From Nostoc sp. XA010 (GTDB lineage Bacteria; Cyanobacteriota; Cyanobacteriia; Cyanobacteriales; Nostocaceae): a stretch of 64,000 nucleotides of DNA. The stretch is from assembly GCF_020829625.1 (NCBI RefSeq), contig NZ_JAIVFX010000014.1, forward strand, positions 119,103 to 183,102, read 5' to 3'. A program made the position numbers and the translations under genes. The notes beneath the pieces are model-generated. The model saw only the letters and a program-made list of their open reading frames with translations, was not told the origin of the DNA and ran no database searches. Positions 54,402 to 62,110 of this stretch are shown piece by piece. How positions within the stretch are numbered: the stretch's first letter is position 1; each line of letters opens with the position of its first letter.

Positions 54402-54905
54402 ATGGAAGTGATTTTGGGTGATATCACAAAGCTAGAAGTTGATGCCATCGTCAATGCTGCAAATACTAGCCTGCTTGGGGGTAGCGGCGTAGATGGAGCG
54501 ATACACAAGGCATCTGGATCAGACCTAGTTGATGAATGTAGGTCACTTAGAGGATGTAAGATTGGCGATGCTAAACTAACCAAAGGATATCGCTTACCTG
54601 CAAACTTCATCATTCATACTGTAGGGCCAGTATGGCGAGGAGGTAATCACGGAGAAGCTGAACTTTTAGCTCAGTGTTACTATAAATGTATCCAAATTGC
54701 CGCAGATAAAGAGTTTAATAGTTTGGCATTTCCTTGCATTAGTACTGGTATTTATAAATATCCTAAAGCTTTAGCAGCTGAGGTAGCAGTAAAAATATGC
54801 AATGAACAACTACAAAAGAATGGTTGTCCACAAAAAATAATTTTTTGCTGCTATGATCCAGAAAACTATGAAATATATACAAGTATTTTAGGACTTACGC
54901 ATTGA
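54402..54905 (+). CDS. Macro-domain protein (O-acetyl-ADP-ribose deacetylase-like)
   Basis: This is a 167-residue protein from the ATG at 54402 (MEVILGDITKLEVDAIVNAAN). The macro-domain signatures DAIVNAANTSLLGGSGVDGAI and PCISTGIYKYP are intact. The enzyme removes ADP-ribose or acetyl from O-acetyl-ADP-ribose. The frame extends to 54264, but that part is not family-like. The last codons (LGLTH) come from ggacttacgcattga, a sequence recurrent in Nostoc intergenic repeats, so the native end may have been replaced. No clear ribosome-binding site. Confidence 0.87.
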   Translation: MEVILGDITKLEVDAIVNAANTSLLGGSGVDGAIHKASGSDLVDECRSLRGCKIGDAKLTKGYRLPANFIIHTVGPVWRGGNHGEAELLAQCYYKCIQIAADKEFNSLAFPCISTGIYKYPKALAAEVAVKICNEQLQKNGCPQKIIFCCYDPENYEIYTSILGLTH

Positions 54906-55082
54906 CAAAAGTAAATGAATACTGGTTAGATAAATTACTTTTAAACCGTAGATGCATAGAGGATGACACTTGATCGGGAAGGTTTTCTGGCTTGAGCAAA
55001 GTGTCCGTATTAGAGAGAGAAAGAACAAGAGTTTTCGAGCTAGTTTGAAAGGACTACGCCTAAAAATAAGTTTTTTGATAGC

Positions 55083-55526
55083 TTATTTAAATAATTCCAA
55101 ACATTCATTTTTTAAAACATCTTTTATGAGCTTGATGTTTCTAAATGACTTAGAGATCACTTCTTCGCAAGATATATTAATTTGTGATTGATTTAGAGTA
55201 ATCAACTCTTGAATTGAAGCACCATATACAATTTCTGATACGCCACTCCAAACACAAGCAGTTGCACACATGGGACAGGGTTCACCAGTTGTATATATGC
55301 TATAACCTTCTAAAGAAGGGTTTTTAAGTTTAGCTGTTAAACTACGAATGGCGTTAATTTCTGCATGTGCTGATGGATCGTTGTCTCTGTTAACAGTGTT
55401 ATGAGCTACGGCAACGACTTCGTTATCTTTAACAATCACAGCACCATAAGGCGCATCTCCTTCTTTTGCTTCTGCCAAAGCTAAACGCATAAAATATTCT
55501 GGGTTCATATAAGCTGAGGTTAACAT
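55083..55526 (-). CDS. Cytidine-deaminase-fold nucleoside/guanine deaminase
   Basis: This 147-residue zinc deaminase has SAHAEINAIRSL (zinc His and catalytic Glu) and EPCPMCATACVWSG (two zinc Cys). It resembles GuaD/TadA-like bacterial deaminases of this length and the DAPYGAVIVKDNEVVA opening is standard. It may deaminate guanine; TadA is less likely because the tRNA-binding features are not evident. It is convergent with the macro-domain gene. Confidence 0.83.
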   Translation of the reverse strand: MLTSAYMNPEYFMRLALAEAKEGDAPYGAVIVKDNEVVAVAHNTVNRDNDPSAHAEINAIRSLTAKLKNPSLEGYSIYTTGEPCPMCATACVWSGVSEIVYGASIQELITLNQSQINISCEEVISKSFRNIKLIKDVLKNECLELFK

Positions 55527-55596
55527 AAGGATAATGATTAATAATATCGTATTTCTAATGCTATAACTAGGAATTAAAATTAGTTAATGGTCGAAT

Positions 55597-56406
55597 ATGT
55601 TACTGAGCAGACAAGAAACAGACTTCTACTTAAAAGACCTGGAAACACCAATAGGTAAAGCGATTAATTTAACGCTTGCCGCTATGGTGCTAGTATCATC
55701 AGGAATTTTTGTGGCAGAAACTTATAATATTCCTGATTATGTGCGGTTTCAGTTGAATGTAGCCGATACTGCGATCGTTATTATCTTCGCGGTAGAATAT
55801 TCCCTTCGTTTGTGGAGTGCGGAAAATAAAATTAAGTATATTTTTAGCTTTTATTCGATTATTGACTTAATGGCAATTTTACCTTTCTTTCTAGGAATGG
55901 TGGATATTAGCTTTATCCGCTTACTGCGATGGTTTCGGATTTTACGATTAATCAGATTTATCGATAGGAAATTTCTATTCGCCACTATCAGCACTGAAGA
56001 TGGAATGATTTTTGCGCGAATATTATTTACATTATTTGCAATTGTTTTTATTTATTCTGGCTTAATTTATCAAGTAGAGCATCCGGTTAATCCTGAAAAT
56101 TATGGTACGTTTTTAGATGCCTTTTATTTCTCTGTTGTCACAATGACAACTGTAGGATTTGGCGATGTTATTCCAATTTCGGAATTGGGGCGCTTGCTAA
56201 CAGTCCTGATGATTTTTACGGGAATTGCGCTGATTCCTTGGCAAGTGGGAGATTTAATTAAGCGAGTTGTGAAAACTGCTAATCAGGTAGAAACAGTTTG
56301 TTCAGGTTGTGGTTTGGCTTTCCATGATGTAGAAGCTGGGTTTTGTAAAAGGTGCGGGACTAAGTTGCCTAGTCGCAGGGTTGATTCAGAGAGCCGCCAT
56401 TGCTGA
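55597..56406 (+). CDS. Voltage-gated potassium-type ion channel with C-terminal zinc ribbon
   Basis: This 269-residue protein has six membrane segments. The S4-like helix is RLLRWFRILRLIRFIDRK (regularly spaced Arg), and the pore carries the potassium filter in TMTTVGFGDVIP. The cytosolic tail holds two CxxC pairs (CSGCGLAFHD, CKRCGTKLP), a zinc-ribbon-like module. The stop overlaps a non-functional fragment, and the last residues (RRVDSESRHC) may come from a junction. Confidence 0.87.
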   Translation: MLLSRQETDFYLKDLETPIGKAINLTLAAMVLVSSGIFVAETYNIPDYVRFQLNVADTAIVIIFAVEYSLRLWSAENKIKYIFSFYSIIDLMAILPFFLGMVDISFIRLLRWFRILRLIRFIDRKFLFATISTEDGMIFARILFTLFAIVFIYSGLIYQVEHPVNPENYGTFLDAFYFSVVTMTTVGFGDVIPISELGRLLTVLMIFTGIALIPWQVGDLIKRVVKTANQVETVCSGCGLAFHDVEAGFCKRCGTKLPSRRVDSESRHC

Positions 56407-56644
56407 AGAGGAAAAGATACATCCATCTTGGATTAGTGATTTGGTGCGCTACGAAAAAACATGGCTGTTGGCTTATGAACCTACTAGCCGCTTAATTGTG
56501 TGTTGGTTTCGTTATCCTGTTGGTATAGCGAGTGCAGAGGGGATGAAGCACCAACCAACGATCGCAATTTGGTTTCGATTCTCAAAGCAATGTCTACGAC
56601 GGGCTACGCCTACGCAACTGCGGCATATTGTGCGCTCGCTATAG
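56381..56644 (+). pseudogene. C-terminal fragment of an unrecognised conserved protein
   Basis: The frame reads EKIHPSWISDLVRYEKTWLL, AYEPTSRLIVCWFRYPVG and QPTIAIWFRFSK, which has the look of a real, folded C-terminus. It lacks a start of its own, overlaps the channel gene by 26 bases, and is finished by a short dispersed repeat (56596-56616) that supplies LRRATPTQL. I read it as a decayed gene remnant fused against the channel gene; the family is not identified. Confidence 0.4.
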
Positions 56645-56717
56645 CGTGTTAATTACCAGGTAGTTCACGGTAAAATAATCTTTCTCTGGCGATCGCTCAG
56701 GAAAGTGATAATAACCA

Positions 56718-57554
56718 ATGTCTAACCTCAACCTCATTTCCGAATATAAAAGCTTTGGTGGCAAACTGGGCTTTTACAGTCATTCCTCCTCAACCTGTAA
56801 CGGTGAAATGCGCTTTGCTGTCTATCAACCACCACAAGCAACTCAAAAACCTGTACCGATTCTCTATTTCCTCTCTGGGTTAAGTTCCACAGAAGAGAAT
56901 TTTATGGTTAAGGCGGGAGCGCAGCGCTTTGCAGCTGAGTATGGTTTGATATTGGTTGCACCAGATACAAGTCCGCGTAATACTGGCATTGCAGGTGAGG
57001 ATAATGACTGGGACTTTGGCACAGGTGCGGGCTTTTATGTTGATGCTACAGAAGAACCGTGGTGTAAAAACTACCAAATGTATAGTTATATCGTCGAGGA
57101 ATTACCTGCTTTAATTACCGCAAATTTCCCTACGCAACCTGAAAAACAAGGTATTTTCGGTCATTCGATGGGGGGACATGGGGCGCTTGTCTGTGCAATG
57201 AGAAATCCAGAACTTTACAAATCAGTATCAGCTTTCGCACCTATCACTGCACCTATGCGTTGTCCTTGGGGCCAAAAGGCTTTGGGTGGTTATCTTGGCA
57301 ACAATCAAGAAAGTTGGCGTGCTTATGATGCTAGTGAATTAGTCAAAAAAGTAGGATATCACAGTTCGATTCTCATTGACCAAGGGACTGCTGATAAATT
57401 TTTAGCTGAACAATTAATGCCAGAGGTGTTTGAGCAAGCTTGTGCAGATGTTAACCAACCGCTAAACTTGCGTTATCAAGAAGGCTATGACCACAGTTAT
57501 TATTTCATCGCCAGTTTTATTGAAGATCATATCCGCCACCATGCGTTAGCGTAG
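56718..57554 (+). CDS. fghA: S-formylglutathione hydrolase
   Basis: This 278-residue esterase of the D/FrmB family has nucleophile Ser150 in FGHSMGGHGALV, the acid in DQGTADKFL and His in YDHSYYFIASF. It also has the family segments LSGLSSTEENFM and APDTSPRNTG. It hydrolyses S-formylglutathione in glutathione-dependent formaldehyde detoxification. No formaldehyde dehydrogenase is adjacent. Confidence 0.93.
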   Translation: MSNLNLISEYKSFGGKLGFYSHSSSTCNGEMRFAVYQPPQATQKPVPILYFLSGLSSTEENFMVKAGAQRFAAEYGLILVAPDTSPRNTGIAGEDNDWDFGTGAGFYVDATEEPWCKNYQMYSYIVEELPALITANFPTQPEKQGIFGHSMGGHGALVCAMRNPELYKSVSAFAPITAPMRCPWGQKALGGYLGNNQESWRAYDASELVKKVGYHSSILIDQGTADKFLAEQLMPEVFEQACADVNQPLNLRYQEGYDHSYYFIASFIEDHIRHHALA

Positions 57555-57916
57555 CTTATCGTAGGTATCGCTTTATTAATTACAGCAGTTTTCATTTATT
57601 TAAACCCTATATTTCTATTTCGATTTTTGAACAAGACTACGAAAAATATGATGGTGTAAAAGTCTAACAAAAATAATGTAATATCAGGTTCGGGTGATAA
57701 CTTTTAATAAAATCTATCAATCTAGATTGGGTTGTAGCAAGATGCCCATAGGGTTACGGCAGTCAAACCCAACATTTCCGGCGCTTTGTTTGGTTGCACT
57801 TTGCTTAACCAAAGCTACAATTTTTCACAAAGCCAAGCGTATTAGGCGATCGTTACTGAAACGGCGATACATGACAGATATATAATTGGTTAAACTTTTT
57901 TCTTGAGCAAATAAGT
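57555..57916. other. Intergenic region with repeat text
   Basis: A degenerate dispersed repeat (gcgttagcgtagcttatcgt) begins at the fghA stop. Common intergenic text about cccaacatttccggcg lies near 57768. A 63-codon open frame at 57694 shows no protein-like features. The gap leads into the membrane glycosyltransferase gene. Confidence 0.35.
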
Positions 57917-60367
57917 ATGAGTGATTTTGACCATTCTCAGCATCGAAAAGATTATATCATCCTCTTAATAATTTGGCTGATAGCACTAGCTATAGATAGA
58001 GCTTGGTTTTTCTTAGATGACTCGATTCCAGCCTACGATCAAAGTGCACATTTAGCTACAGCATTACATCATTATAGAATTTTTCAAAACTTCAATATCT
58101 TCTCAGGAGATTGGTGGCTATCTCTGTGGCAATTAACTCCAAGTTATCGCGCTCCTTTTGTATATATTTGCACTGTCCCATTTTTAATGTTGTTTGGACG
58201 TGGATATGACCAAGCAAGTTTGGTCAACTTATTTTATACTGCAATGATTATAGTTTCAGTATATCATTTAGGCAATTTTTTATTTCACAATCGAAAAATT
58301 AGTATAACTGCCAGTATATTTTGTGTGTTATTTCCTATTTTGGGAGTTATTCGGACAGATTATTTAATAGATTATGGTTTGACAGCAATTGTTACAGTAA
58401 CTTTTACTGTTCTGACAATTTGGAAAGAAAGTTATATTGGGTTTTTCTCATGGGGGTTAACTATTTTATTGGGCGTTGGAATAGGTTTAATCTTGTTGGC
58501 TAAACCTACAGGTTTTATTTTTATTTTAGTTCCTAGTATTTTGGCATTAATTAGTTTTATTAGAAAACGTAGATTTATCAAGCTAATTCAAGCTTGCTCA
58601 TCTTTGATAATAGCTTGGTTAATTTGTAGTTTTTGGTATGGCTTAAACTGGTTAACAATTATTACATCGGCATTAAGCGCTAACCAAGTCGGAAAAAGGG
58701 AGGGTGATCCTTCTCCCACAACTATTGCTGGATGGTTATACTATCCACAAATGATCCCAGAAACCGTTGGCTTACCAATATTATGTGTGAGTATTGGCAT
58801 TTTATTGGTTTATCTGATTAAATATAAATTTACTACTAATTTAATTTCAGCAAATCTCCATAAATCGGCTCGAATTTGGTTATTAGTTACCTTAGTAAGT
58901 AGCTATATAATTTGTTCTTTTGGTACAAATAAAGATATTAGATTTATTCTGCCATGTTTTCCGATAATTAGTTTAATATTGGCGGATTTATTCAATTTAA
59001 TTGAAAATATATATTTTGATAGACTGAGATTAGCCACTTTAGTATTAAGTTGCATAGTTTTACTGAATAATTTGTTTCCATTACCCCTAATTCAAGCATG
59101 GGGTGGTAAACATTTACCTAATAATGATGCTAAAGAATATCCTCTGGAGAAACTGATACACAAAATTACCGAAACAAATTTATATTTAAGGTCTAATCTA
59201 GGGGTAATTCCTGTTTCTACACCGCAGATAAATGAGTATACGTTAAATTATTTTGGGGCATTAGCAGATTTTCGCGTATCTGGCAGAAAATTAACAACCA
59301 AATTATCTCAGATAGAGCAAGATTTACAATATTTTTGTTGGTATATTACTAGGGATAATGAACCATATAGACCTGGAGAAAGTGGAGAGACTAAACGGAA
59401 ATTAAAATCTTTAGTTGAATCTTCTACTGATTTGAAATTACAGGGCGATTGGATATTACCTCATGGAGATAAAATGCGATTATATAGTTGCAAAAATCCT
59501 CCTGTAACTGTTGAAAAAATAAATAATAGTGAGTCTGGAATTAATTTAGAAAAAGTGGAGATTTCTCAGCAATTAATTTTAGATAAAAACAACCCTGTAA
59601 ACTATGAAATCACAGGTTCATGGGATGATTTGCAAAATGGTATCTTACTGTTAAGATGGCAAAATAGCCAATCCTCTTGGTATCACGATCATGCCATTGG
59701 CTTGGGTAATTTATACTGTGGCATCAAATGTCATCCCGAAGGAACTTTCCGGGTGAAAGAAGCCTTATCTACATTTATTCCTAAAACACTAGCACTAGGA
59801 AAATATCAGCTATCAGCACTATATTTAGATAGAAGAAACAACAAAACCACATCTTTAAATATTCCAGATATTACTGTAAATGTGACAGATGTCGGAACAG
59901 CAGAAAAATCGCCAGCTTTAGATTTAGTTACTCGAACTTCACAGCTAGCCCAAGAATTACAACAGGGTAAAATAAATAATATATTTGTGCAAGTAGCTCA
60001 TTTCAATCAATATGATCCTACTCAAGATTATTTAAAACAAATTGATTTCGCGGCTAATTATTATCTGCAAACAGAGCCAAATAACTTAAATTGGCGTTAC
60101 ACCTTAGTCTTATCACAACTTTTACAGCGCCAAGTTCCAGAATTAATCCAAAATTTAAAAGAATTAACTAAATATGATGCTCAAAATCCTTACACTTGGA
60201 TTTATTTAGCTTTTGTTTATTTATATAATTTTCAACCTGTACAAGCTGAACAAAATTTAGCGATCGCAGAACAATTAAAATCAGATATACCAGAATTAAA
60301 AACTTTAAAAACTGTAACAAATGTTATGAAATTTTTGCCACTACAATGGTTTGCTACTAAGGAATAG
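57917..60367 (+). CDS. GT39-like membrane glycosyltransferase with soluble C-terminal half
   Basis: This is an 816-residue protein. Residues about 15-400 hold some ten hydrophobic segments with the PMT/ArnT-like loop DDSIPAYDQSAHLATALHH, where acidic residues sit in the first external loop. Later segments include FGTNKDIRFILPCFPIISL. The C-terminal 400 residues are soluble: a beta-rich part (YEITGSWDDLQNGILLLRW) and helical TPR-like pairs at the end (YTLVLSQLLQRQVPELIQNL). It probably transfers a lipid-linked sugar to an envelope substrate. It stands alone. Confidence 0.8.
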   Translation: MSDFDHSQHRKDYIILLIIWLIALAIDRAWFFLDDSIPAYDQSAHLATALHHYRIFQNFNIFSGDWWLSLWQLTPSYRAPFVYICTVPFLMLFGRGYDQASLVNLFYTAMIIVSVYHLGNFLFHNRKISITASIFCVLFPILGVIRTDYLIDYGLTAIVTVTFTVLTIWKESYIGFFSWGLTILLGVGIGLILLAKPTGFIFILVPSILALISFIRKRRFIKLIQACSSLIIAWLICSFWYGLNWLTIITSALSANQVGKREGDPSPTTIAGWLYYPQMIPETVGLPILCVSIGILLVYLIKYKFTTNLISANLHKSARIWLLVTLVSSYIICSFGTNKDIRFILPCFPIISLILADLFNLIENIYFDRLRLATLVLSCIVLLNNLFPLPLIQAWGGKHLPNNDAKEYPLEKLIHKITETNLYLRSNLGVIPVSTPQINEYTLNYFGALADFRVSGRKLTTKLSQIEQDLQYFCWYITRDNEPYRPGESGETKRKLKSLVESSTDLKLQGDWILPHGDKMRLYSCKNPPVTVEKINNSESGINLEKVEISQQLILDKNNPVNYEITGSWDDLQNGILLLRWQNSQSSWYHDHAIGLGNLYCGIKCHPEGTFRVKEALSTFIPKTLALGKYQLSALYLDRRNNKTTSLNIPDITVNVTDVGTAEKSPALDLVTRTSQLAQELQQGKINNIFVQVAHFNQYDPTQDYLKQIDFAANYYLQTEPNNLNWRYTLVLSQLLQRQVPELIQNLKELTKYDAQNPYTWIYLAFVYLYNFQPVQAEQNLAIAEQLKSDIPELKTLKTVTNVMKFLPLQWFATKE

Positions 60368-60444
60368 GAGAAACGGGGGGCAACGTCAGTGTTACGATCG
60401 GATAATTGAGCCTATAATTAGAATTGTTGGGAAGACTGCAAAGC

Positions 60445-60675
60445 ATGAGTGAAACTGCGGAAAAACTTAAACTCGAACTTTCTCAGCTTTCTGCAAAAGA
60501 ACGTGCTGAAATTGCCTACTTTTTAATTCATTCTCTAGATGAAGCTATAGATGATAATCTAGAAACTGCTTGGGATACGGAATTAACCCAACGGTTAGAG
60601 GATATTAATCGCAAAACAGCTCTTGGAGAACCATCATCTCAAGTCTTTTCTGAGTTACGAGAAAAATATTTGTGA
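60445..60675 (+). CDS. RelB-type addiction-module antitoxin
   Basis: This is a 76-residue protein from the ATG at 60445 (MSETAEKLKLELSQLSAKER); the frame extends 7 codons upstream to 60424. AEIAYFLIHSLDEAIDDN, then AWDTELTQRLEDI and the tail GEPSSQVFSELREKYL match the short helical TIGR02574-type antitoxins. Its stop overlaps the toxin's GTG (GTGA). With the toxin truncated, it may now be redundant. Confidence 0.8.
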   Translation: MSETAEKLKLELSQLSAKERAEIAYFLIHSLDEAIDDNLETAWDTELTQRLEDINRKTALGEPSSQVFSELREKYL

Positions 60676-61004
60676 AGTTTATTGTTATCCCCACTGAGGC
60701 TCGGAAGGAGCTTGATGCTGCAATAGCTTATTATGAAGCTCAAAAAGTAGGCTTGGGGCTAGATTTACTATCTGAAGTAGAAAAAGTTATTCTCAAAATT
60801 CAGCAAAACCCCAATTTAGGAATTCCACACAAGATTGAAGGAATACGTCGTTATGCTATTCAACGTTTTCCCTATCTAATTTTTTATACGGTGCTTGAAG
60901 AAGTAATTTGGGTTATTGCGTAGACGCTTTGCGGCTTGCCATTAGGCATCGCGCATGGTAAGCGCAAACCGAACTACTGGAAACAAAGAAATATTGAAAT
61001 TTAA
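60672..61004 (+). pseudogene. RelE/ParE-type toxin, cut short by a 27-bp repeat insertion
   Basis: A GTG start overlaps the antitoxin stop. The frame encodes VIPTEARKELDAAIAYYEAQ, then GIRRYAIQRFPYLIFYTVL and VIWVIA, then TAG at 60921. Twenty-seven bases later, in the same frame, IAHGKRKPNYWKQRNIEI follows to TAA at 61002. Intact relatives read V(I/A)IAHGKRKPNYW without a gap. The insertion splits what would be gcgatcgc, a HIP1 site. The product is 83 residues and lacks the conserved C-terminal strand and Tyr/Trp region, so the toxin is probably inactive. Confidence 0.8.
60921..60947. mobile_element. 27-bp dispersed repeat inserted in the toxin gene
   Basis: The insert (starting tagacgctttgcggcttgcc) resembles the window's other short dispersed repeats. 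Removing exactly 27 bases restores both the toxin frame and a HIP1 octamer. The flanking gcg is present on both sides, which would fit a 3-base target duplication, though HIP1's own symmetry makes this uncertain. Confidence 0.65.
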
Positions 61005-61179
61005 TAAAAAGAGTACATAGCAGTCAACCGAAGGACAATCTGCTCAATCTCCAAATATAATATGCTTTAGAGTTTCCTGGTTAAATAGGGTGGCAAGTTT
61101 TCTACCCTTTTTTGATACTGGTATCGCCTTCATACCGTCCTAGAAGCGATAAGATCAAAAATAAATTCATACTGTGTTT

Positions 61180-61977
61180 ATGGCAACCCAACTCAGTGAA
61201 GCCAAATCCCAAACTGAACTGGTAATATCTTGGGAAGCCTTGCCCAAGGATTTTCAACTAGAGGATGAACCAGTGGAGAATACAGGTCAGCCACTTTTGG
61301 CTGGTGCTTTGCGTGAAAGCTTAGAAATCAGTGGATTCATCCAACCCCAGATGTTGATAGCTTCAAATTTTGGTCTTTGTGCGACAGTGAACGGTCAATT
61401 TATTGCCAAAGCACCTGACTGGGTTTATGTGCCATCGGTGAATCAAGTTGTGGGTAATCGCAAAAGTTATACACCCAATTTAGAAGGAGATATCCCAGCG
61501 ATCGCCATCGAATTTCTATCCGATACTGAGGGTGGAGAATATTCGGTAAAGCGAGCTTATCCACCAGGAAAATGGTTTTTCTACGAGCAAATTTTGCAGA
61601 TTCCCATCTACATAATTTTTGAACCAGATGGCGGTTTATTAGAATATTATCAACTAGAAAATAAACGTTATGAGTTAAAGCAACCTGACGAAAATGGTCG
61701 TCATTGGATTGATGTAATGGGCTTATTTTTGGGAACTTGGCAAGGAACAAAAGAAGCTCGCACTGGCTATTGGTTGCGCTGGTGGGATCAAGCTGGTAAT
61801 TTATTACCTTGGGCTGTAGAACAGATTGAACAAGAACGCCAACGTGCTGAACAAGAACGCCAACGTGCTGAACAAGAACGCCAACGCGCCGAACAAGAAC
61901 GCCAACAAAAAGAACGATTGATTGCTTATTTGCAATCTCAGGGTATTGACCCGAATAATTTACCTCCGTTCGAGTAG
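61180..61977 (+). CDS. Uma2-family putative nuclease with coiled C-terminal repeats
   Basis: This is a 265-residue protein from the ATG at 61180; a GTG two codons upstream is possible. The Uma2 (DUF820) PD-(D/E)XK-like core shows AKAPDWVYVP, IAIEFLSDTEGGEYS and YPPGKWFFYEQILQIPIYIIF. The C-terminus has four 21-bp copies (61828-61911) encoding EQERQRA heptads, a coiled coil, and ends YLQSQGIDPNNLPPF. Family members are abundant in Nostoc; function is not established. Confidence 0.83.
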   Translation: MATQLSEAKSQTELVISWEALPKDFQLEDEPVENTGQPLLAGALRESLEISGFIQPQMLIASNFGLCATVNGQFIAKAPDWVYVPSVNQVVGNRKSYTPNLEGDIPAIAIEFLSDTEGGEYSVKRAYPPGKWFFYEQILQIPIYIIFEPDGGLLEYYQLENKRYELKQPDENGRHWIDVMGLFLGTWQGTKEARTGYWLRWWDQAGNLLPWAVEQIEQERQRAEQERQRAEQERQRAEQERQQKERLIAYLQSQGIDPNNLPPFE

Positions 61978-62040
61978 AAACTAAAAACCACCTTTTTGAA
62001 ATTAAGTATGAATTTGCTCTGCCTATAATTTAGAACCCTT

Positions 62041-62074
62041 TTTGTAGGGGTAATTAATGAATTGCCCCTACAAA
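62041..62074. terminator. Hairpin between convergent genes
   Basis: The 15-base arms are tttgtaggggtaatt and aattgcccctacaaa (one mismatch), with the 4-base loop aatg. The flanking T/A runs would make it an intrinsic terminator in both directions. It is the same repeat family as the palindrome at 27246-27271 and again lies between convergent genes. Confidence 0.6.
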
Positions 62075-62110
62075 AATCATGCAATTTTGCAAAACAAATT
62101 AGTTTGCCAA

